Positions 1 through 8,012 of a DNA stretch of 64,000 nt are shown piece by piece. Location: assembly GCF_009737085.1 (NCBI RefSeq), contig NZ_WOVL01000022.1:1-64000 (forward strand), in the 5' to 3' direction. A program made the translations under genes and the position numbers. Within the stretch, counting starts at the first letter, position 1, and the number at the start of each line of letters is the position of its first letter. The DNA comes from Paenibacillus sp. NEAU-GSW1 (GTDB lineage Bacteria; Bacillota; Bacilli; Paenibacillales; Paenibacillaceae). Below the pieces are notes generated by a model, which worked only from the letters and a program-made list of their open reading frames with translations, was not told the DNA's origin and did no database searches.

Positions 1-127
1 CGCAAAACTAAGCGTATGCTTTCGAAGCAAGTTTTGCTTCGCAAAACTAAGCGTATGCTTTCGAAGCAAGTTTTGCTTCGCAAAACTAAGCGTATGCTTT
101 CGAAGCAAGTTTTGCTTCGCAAAACTA
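1..127. repeat. 39-bp tandem repeat, about 3.25 copies
   Basis: The same 39-bp unit starts at 1, 40 and 79, and ten bases of a fourth copy follow at 118-127. The array probably continues left of the window. Each unit contains two overlapping inverted repeats, GAAGCAA/TTGCTTC and GTTTTGC/GCAAAAC, so it can form alternative hairpins. 39 is divisible by three and the frame stays open, which falsely extends the downstream MFS gene by 43 residues. Confidence 0.9.
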
Positions 128-144
128 TTAGGGGGATTCGTTCT

Positions 145-1314
145 GTGAAAACAGCTGTATGGCTTTATTTGTTTCTTTTCGTCGCCTTTTTCGATCTGCA
201 CGCCCAATACCCGATCTTAACCCCGTTCGCGATCTCGCTGGGAGCCGCCCCCTCCTTCATCGGCCTGATGATGGGCATGTATTCCATTACGCATCTGCCT
301 GGCAATCTATTGGCCGGCTATAGCGTAGATCGGCTTGGCAGCCGGTTGTTTATCGTCTTCAGCTTGCTCGGAGCCGGTGTTATTCTTCTATTTCAATCAC
401 AAGTAACCGATCCGTGGCAATTGCTGCTGCTTCGCTCCATCAGCGGCTTTGTGCTGGCTTTCCTCTCGCCCGCATGCTTGGCGCTGCTTGCAAAGCTGAC
501 GAGCAATCGGACGGAGCAAGGCAAGCTGATGGCCGGCAACGGGCTCGTCCATACGCTCGCGACCGTCGTTTCGCCAGCCGCAGGCGCTTATTTGGTAGCG
601 CAAATCGGATTTGCAACCGCATTTAATGTGCTGGGCTGGATATTGATCGCCACTTCGATTTGCGCTCTCATTTTCATCCGCGACAACCGCTTTGCTGATT
701 TGCCAGAAGCAGATCGGCTCCAGAAAGAGAGCCTCCCTCAAATGAAAGTTCGGGACGAAGGCTCCCCGATACCATGGCTTGTCTTCGTCCTGCCGATTGC
801 AACCAGCTGCGCGCAAGGCATCCTTTCCTTCGAGCTGCCGCTAATGTCCAGCACCAAGGAAGGCATCATGACGACAGGACTGTTGTTCTCTGTCGTCAGC
901 ATAGGCGCGCTTATAACGCTCAGCATGCTGTTTCTGAACAAAATATCTGCTTTCTACCGGACGCTGTGGGGAGCGCTGGCGCTCGCGCTTATTTATTTTA
1001 CGATTGCCGCCGGCACTCCGCTTCCTTTCGCAATCATGCTGCTATTCGTCGGAATGGCGAAAGGAATCATTATTCCGGCCATCCCAACGCTCCTTATCGA
1101 GCTTAGCGGCGGTTCCCGTTACGGCCGAACTTTCTCTGTGCTTTCGATCGCCTATTCCATCGGCGCCTTTATCGGCCCGATGCTCGCGGGCCAGCTTCGC
1201 GGCCAGCTATCCCCTTACTATATTGCTTTTCTAGCTTTAATGATCGCCGTCACCGTCCTGCCGTTTCACAGCAGACGTCCCTATACGACAAACACCCATT
1301 TTTCGCGCAACTAG
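145..1314 (+). CDS. MFS transporter (probable drug/metabolite exporter)
   Basis: This is a 389-residue polytopic membrane protein of the major facilitator superfamily, with about 12 hydrophobic segments. A loop reading GYSVDRLGSR after the second segment matches the MFS motif A region (GxxxDRxGRR). The start chosen is GTG at 145, because an AGGGGG ribosome-binding site lies about eight bases upstream at 130-135. An in-frame ATG at 16 exists only because the upstream 39-bp repeats are open in this frame. The substrate cannot be told from sequence. The gene stands alone, with a small spore-type gene downstream. Confidence 0.8.
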   Translation: MKTAVWLYLFLFVAFFDLHAQYPILTPFAISLGAAPSFIGLMMGMYSITHLPGNLLAGYSVDRLGSRLFIVFSLLGAGVILLFQSQVTDPWQLLLLRSISGFVLAFLSPACLALLAKLTSNRTEQGKLMAGNGLVHTLATVVSPAAGAYLVAQIGFATAFNVLGWILIATSICALIFIRDNRFADLPEADRLQKESLPQMKVRDEGSPIPWLVFVLPIATSCAQGILSFELPLMSSTKEGIMTTGLLFSVVSIGALITLSMLFLNKISAFYRTLWGALALALIYFTIAAGTPLPFAIMLLFVGMAKGIIIPAIPTLLIELSGGSRYGRTFSVLSIAYSIGAFIGPMLAGQLRGQLSPYYIAFLALMIAVTVLPFHSRRPYTTNTHFSRN

Positions 1315-1436
1315 GTATTCGCACAAGGCCGATGTCTCCCCGGCACATACAATGAGGTATGTCAAGCGGCCAGAGCCAATTGACCTGGAAACCGGCAATT
1401 GACTTGCCAAGTACATTCATGAGGGGTGACTTTATA

Positions 1437-1565
1437 ATGTCAACATTCGTAGGCGGAACTACCTCCGGCAACCATCACCACCATCACGGCCATCATGGCA
1501 CGAATGCAGCTGTCATTCTCGTTCTGTTCATTCTGCTCGTAATCGTTGTATGCGCAATTTGCTAG
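1437..1565 (+). CDS. small YjcZ-like hydrophobic protein with His-rich segment
   Basis: This 42-residue protein starts at ATG 1437 behind a GAGGGGTG ribosome-binding site. The C-terminal half is one hydrophobic helix ending in Cys-Ala-Ile-Cys. The N-terminal half contains the run HHHHHGHHG. The single-helix layout (VILVLFILLVIVV) resembles the YjcZ/SscA-type small sporulation proteins of Bacillales, which are usually Gly/Tyr-rich rather than His-rich. A sporulation role is inferred from that resemblance only; the histidines suggest metal binding. A strong terminator follows directly. Confidence 0.6.
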   Translation: MSTFVGGTTSGNHHHHHGHHGTNAAVILVLFILLVIVVCAIC

Positions 1566-1576
1566 TATTTCTTAAT

Positions 1577-1619
1577 AAAAAAGCAGCCTTTCGCTCCATG
1601 CGAAAAGGCTGCTTTTTTT
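1577..1619 (+). terminator. rho-independent terminator
   Basis: A stem of AAAGCAGCCTTTCGC against GCGAAAAGGCTGCTTT with a short loop is followed by a T run. It closes the small YjcZ-like gene. Confidence 0.85.
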
Positions 1620-1685
1620 CATGCCGGCAAATTGATAAACTATATCCAAGCCAGCCAAAGATCCTGATGTAAGGAAGTGATTGCC

Positions 1686-2054
1686 TTGGATTTCGCTATC
1701 ATCGTAGAGGGTAAAAATGACAAAAGCCGGATACGCCGCGTGCTGCACGAATCGGTACCGATCTATTGCACCTACGGCACGCCGGGCAGCGACCAAATCG
1801 AACGGCTGCGCAAGCAGGTAGGCGGGAAGCAAGTATACCTGTTCACCGACAACGATTCTTCCGGCAAGCGAATACGCGGCATTCTGCGCGACATTTTCCC
1901 GGACGCCGAGCACATTTACACGCGAAAAGGCTATCCGGGCGTCGAGCATACCCCTGAAGATTACTTAATCGAGCAATTTGAGAAAGCCGGGCTGGAGGAG
2001 CATATTTTGTACCCCGATCCCGCCTCCGAATGGACAAAAGAGGATCAAATATGA
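1686..2054 (+). CDS. TOPRIM-domain protein (YusF-like)
   Basis: This 122-residue protein is essentially a lone TOPRIM fold. It opens with the acidic strand motif IIVEGKNDK and carries the second acidic motif as FTDNDSSGK, the E...DxD arrangement that binds Mg2+ in topoisomerases, primases and OLD-like nucleases. Free-standing TOPRIM proteins of this size occur in Bacillales (YusF type) and their substrate is unknown. AAGGAAGTGA at 1671-1680 places the start at TTG 1686; a GTG at 1677 lies inside the ribosome-binding site. The 3' end overlaps the convergent AEC transporter gene by 10 bp. Confidence 0.65.
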   Translation: MDFAIIVEGKNDKSRIRRVLHESVPIYCTYGTPGSDQIERLRKQVGGKQVYLFTDNDSSGKRIRGILRDIFPDAEHIYTRKGYPGVEHTPEDYLIEQFEKAGLEEHILYPDPASEWTKEDQI

Positions 2055-2983
2055 AGCAAATAGATAACGACAGAAACCGTAATAATGCTCAGCACGGTTG
2101 AAATAAATACCGTTTGCGAAGCAAATTCCGCTTCGTTGTCGAATTCGACCGCAAGCAGCACGCTGCTAAGCGAAGTCGGCACAGCGGAAGACACAATTAA
2201 CGCGGCGGCCAGCATCCGGTCGAACTCGAGGAAAAAACCGAGGCCCCACAGGATCAAGCCTGCAAGCGCCGGCCCGATGGCTAGCCTCAAGAAATTGGAC
2301 AGCAGCACATTGGACAGCAGCGAACGGTCTAGCTTCCACTTCATGCTGCCTAGCTGCACGCCAAGCGTAAGGAGCGCCGTGCCGATAAAAGCATCGGCCA
2401 AATAAACGATCGGCGTCTCCACAGGTTTCGGAAGCACGACGTTAAACCAGTTAAATAAAAATGCAATCGGAATGACATATATGATTGGCTGGGAAATGAT
2501 CGTTTTCATAACGCCGCGCAAATTCGTTTTATGCGCATTCACGCTATAAATGCCGTATGTATTCGGAATCAGCGATTGCGACACCATAACGATAATCTGA
2601 ACGCCAAGCGTATAAGGATTGCCGGAAAAAGCGAGCTGATTAAGCGGTATGCCGTAATTCGCGCTGTTATAGAACAGTACGCTGTTCCGCATCGCGCCGC
2701 GCATGCCGCCATTCAAGCCGCGGAGCCTGATTACGAGTTCGACTCCCGCTCCTTGCAGCAAGAGGAAGATCGCGATGAACAGAATGACCTTGCCGATTAA
2801 TGGAGCGGAAATGTCCGTTGTATACAATAAGTTAAAAATGACGGCCGGCGAAAACACATAGAAGTTCAGCTTGGAGAGCGTCTTTATGTCCAAAGAAAAA
2901 AGCCGCTGGATTGTGAAGCCTATAGCTATCATCAATGTCAGCGGCAATACGTTAACCCATAAAATATGCAGTAATATGCCCAT
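2045..2983 (-). CDS. AEC-family (auxin efflux carrier-like) permease
   Basis: A 312-residue membrane protein with about ten transmembrane segments. It has features of the AEC/PF03547 carriers, which export or import organic acids and related anions in bacteria: an N-terminal LP..IAIGF helix and a C-terminal small-residue-rich helix with AVPTS. The start ATG lies 2 bp beyond the stop of the upstream SCO1-like gene, with AAGGAA inside that gene's end, so the two are probably co-transcribed and coupled. The substrate is unknown, and its place beside cytochrome oxidase assembly genes does not obviously explain its function. Confidence 0.75.
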   Translation of the reverse strand: MGILLHILWVNVLPLTLMIAIGFTIQRLFSLDIKTLSKLNFYVFSPAVIFNLLYTTDISAPLIGKVILFIAIFLLLQGAGVELVIRLRGLNGGMRGAMRNSVLFYNSANYGIPLNQLAFSGNPYTLGVQIIVMVSQSLIPNTYGIYSVNAHKTNLRGVMKTIISQPIIYVIPIAFLFNWFNVVLPKPVETPIVYLADAFIGTALLTLGVQLGSMKWKLDRSLLSNVLLSNFLRLAIGPALAGLILWGLGFFLEFDRMLAAALIVSSAVPTSLSSVLLAVEFDNEAEFASQTVFISTVLSIITVSVVIYLLHI

Positions 2984-2985
2984 CG

Positions 2986-3606
2986 CTATTCCTTCGCAAG
3001 CCGCTTCATGTATGCTGCAAGCTGCTCCGCCGTCAATTCCTCGTCGCTGCCGTCAATCCATTTGCGAATCTGGCCCTTCTTGTCAACGAGCGTAATGACG
3101 TTCATATGCGTGTAAGCATTGTTGGCTTCATCCTTCAAGACGCCTACCCCAAAGTCTCTGGACAGCTTTAGAGTAGCCTCTTCCTCTTCCCCCCGCAAAA
3201 ACAGCCAGCCGTTGCCCGGTTCGGCGAAATTCCGCTTCGCAAAGGCGCGGATCGCATCCGGCGTATCCCGTTCCGGATCGAACGTAATGGAGATCAACTC
3301 AACCTTATCGCCAAGCAAGCCTTCCTTATCGAGCAAATCCTGCGTCTCCGACAGCAGGAACGTCGTCGGCGGGCATACGTCCGGACAATTCGCAAAGTAG
3401 AAGTATACAAGTCTTGCTTTGCCATTCGTCGATTCAAGCGTTACCTCGTTGCCGTCAATATCGGTTAACGCAAAAGCCGGAGCTGCCATCTGAACCGGCA
3501 GCGACTCTTCCGGCTTGGATAAGCTAGTTACCAATAAATAAATGCCCATTGCCAAACAAACAGCCAGAACAGCGATTTTAAAGCTATGTTTTTTCAGAAA
3601 AGTCAT
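2986..3606 (-). CDS. SCO1/SenC-family copper chaperone for cytochrome c oxidase
   Basis: A 206-residue membrane-anchored protein with one N-terminal helix (about residues 10-29) and an extracytoplasmic thioredoxin-like domain. The copper ligands typical of SCO proteins are visible: Cys74 and Cys78 in CPDVCPP, and His167 in YTHMN. SCO proteins deliver copper to the CuA centre of cytochrome c oxidase. An ATG ten codons upstream exists, but AGAGGAAATT favours the ATG at 3606. It lies 30 bp downstream of ctaB, which fits a cytochrome oxidase assembly operon ctaB-SCO-AEC. Confidence 0.88.
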   Translation of the reverse strand: MTFLKKHSFKIAVLAVCLAMGIYLLVTSLSKPEESLPVQMAAPAFALTDIDGNEVTLESTNGKARLVYFYFANCPDVCPPTTFLLSETQDLLDKEGLLGDKVELISITFDPERDTPDAIRAFAKRNFAEPGNGWLFLRGEEEEATLKLSRDFGVGVLKDEANNAYTHMNVITLVDKKGQIRKWIDGSDEELTAEQLAAYMKRLAKE

Positions 3607-3636
3607 AATTTCCTCTTCCCTTTCGACGCATTGCAC

Positions 3637-4491
3637 TTATTTGATCGTGTTTGCAATCATCACGATAAAGACGACCATCAAATAGTTAACCGAAATTAAA
3701 AAATTCGCTTTTGCCCATTTTTCATCGTCCTTCGCTTTCAAGCCCATAACCGTATGAACCGCCCAAATGACGCTGGCTAAAGCGGAGATGATCAAAAATA
3801 CAACGCCTGTATATCCGTAAGCATAGAGCAGAATGCATGTCGGAATGAGCAGTACAACATAAGGAATCATTTGCAGCTTGGTCCGTTTAATTCCTTTCAC
3901 TACAGGAAGCAGCGGATAGCCCGCAGCTCGATACTCCTCAACGCGGCGAATCGCAAGCGACCAGAAGTGCGCCGGCTGCCACAGAAACAGAAAAGCGAAC
4001 AGCAGCCAAGCTCCGGCATCAACCTCGGTTGTTACTGCGCAATAGCCAAGCACCGGAGGCATTGCCCCGGAAATACCGCCGATCGACGTGCTCCACGTCG
4101 ACGTTCTTTTCAGCCATATCGTGTAAATAAAGATATAGACGAACCAGCCGAGAAAGCCAAGCCAGCCTGTAAGCGGGTTAACGCAAACAAATAATATGGC
4201 AAGGCCGATAATGCCAAGCACGATGCCGTATCCAAGAACGAAACCGGGCTTCAATCTGCCTGTTGGAAGAGCGCGATCCTTCGTACGCTCCATCTTCAAA
4301 TCGAGCTCGCGGTCCCAATAGTTATTAATGACGCAGGCCGATGCAATCGTAATGGTAGAGCCGATAACGACGTAAAGCAGCAGCAGCCAATCGATATCCC
4401 ACTTAGAAGCGACACAGAAACCGCCGATAGCAGCAAACACATTCAGTCTGAGCAACCGCGGTTTTGTCAATGCGATTAAGTCTTTAAACAC
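3637..4491 (-). CDS. ctaB: protoheme IX farnesyltransferase (heme O synthase)
   Basis: A 284-residue UbiA-superfamily membrane prenyltransferase. It transfers a farnesyl group to heme B to make heme O, the precursor of heme A in cytochrome oxidase. The acidic loop at residues 56-73 (NNYWDRELD followed by MERTKDR) is the Mg2+/diphosphate site of the family, and a second conserved stretch is LKRTSTWST. The start is GTG 4491 with a TAGGAGG ribosome-binding site eight bases upstream. A sigma-A promoter lies at 4565-4593. It is the first gene of the operon with the SCO1-like chaperone. Confidence 0.93.
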   Translation of the reverse strand: MFKDLIALTKPRLLRLNVFAAIGGFCVASKWDIDWLLLLYVVIGSTITIASACVINNYWDRELDLKMERTKDRALPTGRLKPGFVLGYGIVLGIIGLAILFVCVNPLTGWLGFLGWFVYIFIYTIWLKRTSTWSTSIGGISGAMPPVLGYCAVTTEVDAGAWLLFAFLFLWQPAHFWSLAIRRVEEYRAAGYPLLPVVKGIKRTKLQMIPYVVLLIPTCILLYAYGYTGVVFLIISALASVIWAVHTVMGLKAKDDEKWAKANFLISVNYLMVVFIVMIANTIK

Positions 4492-4564
4492 GAAGCGAGC
4501 CTCCTAAATTATGCCGCAAGACGCTTGTAAAGCGTCCAAACATTTCATTGATGAATCGCTCTTT

Positions 4565-4593
4565 ATCATACCGAAAAAAGCTAGCGATGACAA
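4565..4593 (-). promoter_or_regulatory. sigma-A promoter of the ctaB operon
   Basis: On the reverse strand, TTGTCA (4588-4593) and TATGAT (4565-4570) are separated by exactly 17 bp, about 75 bases upstream of the ctaB GTG. Confidence 0.7.
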
Positions 4594-4627
4594 CGTTCGC
4601 CCTCATTGTTCATCATTTCGCCATTCA

Positions 4628-4640
4628 AATTGTGACAATT
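4628..4640. promoter_or_regulatory. 13-bp perfect palindrome upstream of the ctaB promoter
   Basis: AATTGT-G-ACAATT is centred about 40 bp upstream of the ctaB -35 box, in the region divergent from cwlJ. It is a candidate operator for an unidentified regulator. Confidence 0.3.
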
Positions 4641-4752
4641 ATTTTGGAACCTTTTGCCGGGCGCTCAATACACTGTCTATGTAGTTAATGGCCTATGCCC
4701 ACCGGCTGACGGCAGCAGTCGAAAAGTGAAAGGAAGTGAACAGTCTTACATT

Positions 4753-5175
4753 ATGGGAGTAATAAAAACGAACGCCGGACAGACCAAAATACTTGCCAGA
4801 CTGATGAGGGCTGAAGCAGAGGGCGAAGGCGATCTTGGCATGCTGATGGTCGGCAACGTCGGCGTAAATCGCGTTTTGGCCAACTGCTTGGATTTCAAAA
4901 ATATACGTTCTATCGAACAAATGGTATATCAGCGTCCAGGAGGCTTTGAGGCGACAATTAAAGGCTACTTTTATCAAGGCGCAAGAGACAGAGAAATCCG
5001 GCTGGCGGAGCGAGTCATCAATGGTGAACGCCAGCATCCCGCATCGAATGCGCTTTGGTTTTTCCGTCCGGCCGGAGGCTGTCCGGGTACATGGTGGGAT
5101 CAACAGAACAGCGGACGATTTAAAGCGCATTGCTTCTTTATTCCTAAGCAAAGCGACTGTCCGAGCGTCTATTAA
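4753..5175 (+). CDS. cwlJ: spore cortex-lytic cell wall hydrolase CwlJ
   Basis: A 140-residue protein without a signal peptide that is collinear with Bacillus CwlJ. Recognisable blocks are LLARLxRAEAEGEG-like (residues 12-24), MVGNVGVNRVLANC, YQGARDREIRLAERVINGE and WFFRPAGGCP. CwlJ sits in the spore coat and degrades cortex peptidoglycan during germination, notably with Ca-dipicolinate. The ATG at 4753 matches the family start. Its ribosome-binding site is unclear, since AGGAAG lies 16 bases upstream; an earlier in-frame GTG at 4726 is possible. gerQ follows after 59 bp, and GerQ is known to be required for CwlJ localisation, so the pair is probably bicistronic. Confidence 0.92.
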   Translation: MGVIKTNAGQTKILARLMRAEAEGEGDLGMLMVGNVGVNRVLANCLDFKNIRSIEQMVYQRPGGFEATIKGYFYQGARDREIRLAERVINGERQHPASNALWFFRPAGGCPGTWWDQQNSGRFKAHCFFIPKQSDCPSVY

Positions 5176-5234
5176 CAGCAGTAATTGCAAGTTAAATATA
5201 GAACATTCAAGATCGAAAGCGAGGAAAATTGAGC

Positions 5235-6032
5235 ATGTCTAAAGGTTATAAAGGCGGAGTTGGCCCAGCGAACACTGGTGGTTACGGTTACGGCGGAGTT
5301 GGTCCGGCCAATACGGGCGGTTACGGTTATGGCGGTTACGGCGGTTATGGATACGGTTATGGCGGCGGTTATGGATATCCACAAGCTCAAACGCTTCCGG
5401 CAGCATTAGGTCCAAATGCGGCTCCAGTATTGCAAGCTGCCGCAGAAGCTAAAAAAGAAAACATAATGCCAATGGCAGCTGCGCCAAATGCTAACATGAT
5501 GCCGATGGCAACGGCTCCGAACGCAAATATGATGCCTATGCCGATGGCGATGGCACCAAACGCTAATATGATGCCGATGGCGACAGCTCCAAACGCGCAC
5601 ATCATGCCGTTGGGCGCAAATGCTCCTATGGCTCCTATGGCTCCTATGACGCTTGGCATGCAATCCGTAATGCCTCCTGCGGTAAGCAGCGGTTCCTTCG
5701 TTACGCCATCGGGCGGCAACATTGTAGCCGTTCCGGTCGCCGAGGAATCGTACGTAGAAAACATTTTACGCCTTAACCGCGGCAAAATGGCAAGCTTCTA
5801 CATGACATACGAAAACAACCGGGAATGGAACGCTAAAATTTTCCGCGGCATCATTGAAGCTGCAGGACGCGACCACATTATTATTAGCGATCCTTCCACC
5901 GGCATGCGCTATTTGTTGCTGACGCTGAATTTAGATTACGTGACATTCGACGGACCTATCAATTACGAATATCCGTTCCAAGGCGGCACTATTACAAGCG
6001 CAACACCGATGACAGCGACAAGCCGCGATTAA
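5235..6032 (+). CDS. gerQ: spore coat protein GerQ with expanded low-complexity N-terminus
   Basis: A 265-residue protein. The C-terminal third carries the GerQ signature: YVENILRLNRGK, then NNREWNAK, then IIEAAGRDHIIISDP, then LDYVTF. GerQ is a coat protein cross-linked by transglutaminase and needed for CwlJ to assemble in the coat. The N-terminal two thirds are unusual. First comes a Gly/Tyr-rich region with two copies of GGVGPANTGGYGYGG, then four imperfect APNANMMPMA repeats, then a MAPMAP run. The ATG at 5235 follows GAGGAAAA by about seven bases. The gene lies directly behind cwlJ. Confidence 0.92.
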   Translation: MSKGYKGGVGPANTGGYGYGGVGPANTGGYGYGGYGGYGYGYGGGYGYPQAQTLPAALGPNAAPVLQAAAEAKKENIMPMAAAPNANMMPMATAPNANMMPMPMAMAPNANMMPMATAPNAHIMPLGANAPMAPMAPMTLGMQSVMPPAVSSGSFVTPSGGNIVAVPVAEESYVENILRLNRGKMASFYMTYENNREWNAKIFRGIIEAAGRDHIIISDPSTGMRYLLLTLNLDYVTFDGPINYEYPFQGGTITSATPMTATSRD

Positions 6033-6349
6033 TCGGAACCTTCATCTGCTGCGCTCTTCTGCAGCGCAGCAGGCTTAAAGGTCCACACATGCAACTTATC
6101 CGCTCCGCCAACCACCCACTCGGCGACGCGATACCACGGAGAACGCTCGCTGCAGCGTTCTTTTTTTATTTGCTCCGCTTCGTCCTCGCTGTCGGCGTAC
6201 CATATTTCTACAAACAAATTGGGTTGATCTGTTCCTTCATATAAGTAAATATTCAATTCCCCGTCTCGAATAAGCCGTCCCGTATACGATAAATAAGACG
6301 CCCGATTTTCCGCGGCAATGCGATATTCGGCAAAACAAACATTTTTCAT
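6029..6349 (-). CDS. conserved hypothetical protein, small alpha/beta
   Basis: A 106-residue soluble protein that I do not recognise firmly. It begins MKNVCFAEYRIAAENRASYLSY and contains IYLYEGTDQPNLFVEIWYA, a strand-helix-strand pattern like ferredoxin-fold ABM/NIPSNAP-type dimeric domains. That likeness is an inference, not an identification. The ATG at 6349 is preferred because AAAGGGGAT lies upstream; the frame stays open further 5' without a ribosome-binding site. The gene is convergent with gerQ and their stop codons overlap by four bases. Confidence 0.55.
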   Translation of the reverse strand: MKNVCFAEYRIAAENRASYLSYTGRLIRDGELNIYLYEGTDQPNLFVEIWYADSEDEAEQIKKERCSERSPWYRVAEWVVGGADKLHVWTFKPAALQKSAADEGSD

Positions 6350-6538
6350 TTGCGGATATCCCCTTTCTGAAGCGCGGAACGAAGTTTCGCCGCCAAAAGA
6401 CGGCAATGCAGTTTCCGCTTGACCCAAATTATACTTCCTTCATATTCAATGATAAAGTTGCAGTTCTCCGTTGATACTATATCCAATCTGCGGCTTTGCC
6501 AGCTTTCGCTTCCCAAAAATATCTAGGAGGATACAACA

Positions 6539-7525
6539 GTGGATACAGGCACGCATCTTGTTATGGGAATTGGCCTCGCGGGTCTTGCGACCGTCGATCC
6601 CGTCGTCGCTTCCAATCCCGCTATACACATGGCTGTATTGATCGGTACCGTAGTCGGGTCGCAAGCGCCGGATTTTGATACTTTTCTTCGATTAAAGGGC
6701 AATGCCAGCTATATTCGCAATCATCGGGGAATTTCACATTCCTTGCCGGCGATTGCCATTTGGACAGCGCTCATCACGGGCATTTTGCAATTGATTTATC
6801 GCGGCAGTCTCCCCTGGCTGCACATCGGAAGCTGGGTGCTGCTTGCCGTTTGCGTACATGTCTTTACCGATTTATTCAATGCATACGGAACGCAAGCGAT
6901 GCGGCCCTTCACAGATAAATGGATCTCGTGGAACATCATCCATATTTTCGATCCGTTTATTTTTGCGACCCATCTGATCGCAATTGGACTTTGGGCAATC
7001 GGAGCGTGGAATCCCGCCGGCATCTTTATCGTGCTGTATGCTTGCACCGCTGTTTATTTCATTTGGCGGACGATCGCTCAGCGAGCTACGCTTCGATCGG
7101 TTCAGCGGCTCGATCAGCAGCATCTTCCGAGCGATATCAACATCGTCATCCCAACGATTTCTCTTGACGGATGGAATGTTGTAAAGCGTGCCGCGGACGG
7201 CAGTTTTTTTGTCGGCGATTTGCGGAAAGGAAAGCTGCGCTGGCACGATCAAGTCATTTGTTCGGATCATCCGGCCGTTGCCAAGTCTCGAAATGATCCG
7301 GCAATCCGTTCCTTTCTGTATTTCACTAAATTTGCTTGCGCAGATGTGAAAGAGCATAATTGGGGATATGAAGTTCGATGGTCCGATGTGCGCTACCGCC
7401 ATCGCAAGCAGTATCCGTTCGTCGGTGTTCTGTTAATGGACCGTGATTTCAAAACCGTCGGATCCTACGTTGGCTGGTTAAGCGACGACCGGTTGATGAA
7501 AAGGCTCCGCATGAATACCTATTAA
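6539..7525 (+). CDS. membrane-bound metal-dependent hydrolase, YdjM/YfhP family
   Basis: A 328-residue protein. The N-terminal half has several transmembrane helices and the conserved histidine/aspartate motifs of the LexA-regulated YdjM family (PF04307): MDTGTHLVMG, SQAPDFD and IRNHRGISHSLP. The C-terminal half (from about residue 200) is a soluble tail as in Bacillus YfhP. The biochemical substrate of the family is not established. The start is GTG 6539 behind TAGGAGG. It is a single gene closed by a terminator. Confidence 0.8.
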   Translation: MDTGTHLVMGIGLAGLATVDPVVASNPAIHMAVLIGTVVGSQAPDFDTFLRLKGNASYIRNHRGISHSLPAIAIWTALITGILQLIYRGSLPWLHIGSWVLLAVCVHVFTDLFNAYGTQAMRPFTDKWISWNIIHIFDPFIFATHLIAIGLWAIGAWNPAGIFIVLYACTAVYFIWRTIAQRATLRSVQRLDQQHLPSDINIVIPTISLDGWNVVKRAADGSFFVGDLRKGKLRWHDQVICSDHPAVAKSRNDPAIRSFLYFTKFACADVKEHNWGYEVRWSDVRYRHRKQYPFVGVLLMDRDFKTVGSYVGWLSDDRLMKRLRMNTY

Positions 7526-7542
7526 AAGCGTATTGACTGAAG

Positions 7543-7580
7543 GAAGCCCCTGACGGACAATAGAGGGGGCTTTCTTTTTT
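7543..7580 (+). terminator. rho-independent terminator
   Basis: GAAGCCCC pairs with GGGGGCTTTC around a 14-base loop, followed by TTTTTT. It ends the YfhP-like gene. Confidence 0.75.
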
Positions 7581-7606
7581 GCTTGCAGCCGGATTGCTGA
7601 ACAAGC

Positions 7607-7637
7607 AAAAAGCTCAAGGTTTCCCTTGAGCTTTTGC
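7607..7637 (-). terminator. rho-independent terminator of the SASP gene
   Basis: On the reverse strand AAAAGCTCAAGG pairs with CCTTGAGCTTTTT around a short loop and runs into T residues, 20 bp after the SASP stop codon. Confidence 0.8.
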
Positions 7638-7655
7638 ATTGTGTATAAGAAGCAT

Positions 7656-7880
7656 TTAGCGGAAATTGCTGGAGCCGGACAATTGTTGTTCGGCGATTTG
7701 AACGAGCTTTTTCGTAATGTATCCGCCTAAAGAGCCTGCATCGCGCGTCGAAACATTGCCATAGTAACCGTCCGCTGGAATTTGAACGCCCAGCTCTTGA
7801 GCTGCTTCCAATTTCATTTGGTTAAGAGCTTGTTGAGCTTGAGGAACCACCAATGTATTGCTGCTTTTGTTGCTAGCCAT
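7656..7880 (-). CDS. alpha/beta-type small acid-soluble spore protein (SASP)
   Basis: A 74-residue protein of the alpha/beta SASP family, which coats spore DNA in the forespore and protects it from UV and heat. The two family signatures are present: ALNQMKLEAAQELGV in the first half and GSLGGYITKKLVQIAEQQL in the second. The germination-protease region, typically KLEIASEFGV, reads KLEAAQELGV here, so the cleavage recognition is modified. AAAGGAG precedes the ATG at 7880. A sigma-G promoter lies at 7936-7964. Confidence 0.95.
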   Translation of the reverse strand: MASNKSSNTLVVPQAQQALNQMKLEAAQELGVQIPADGYYGNVSTRDAGSLGGYITKKLVQIAEQQLSGSSNFR

Positions 7881-7935
7881 GCGGAATTTCTCCTTTCGAA
7901 ATGGGAACTTTGTGTGTTTTGCAAGCTTGCAAGCT

Positions 7936-7964
7936 TATTATGTGCACCCATTCAGAAACTATGC
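7936..7964 (-). promoter_or_regulatory. forespore sigma-G-type promoter of the SASP gene
   Basis: On the reverse strand GCATA (7960-7964) and CATAATA (7936-7942) are separated by 17 bp. Both match the Bacillus sigma-G pattern, as expected for a SASP gene. Confidence 0.65.
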
Positions 7965-8012
7965 TCTAGTCTAAAAATAATTTATGAGCCCGCTATGAAG
8001 GAGAGTTTACCA

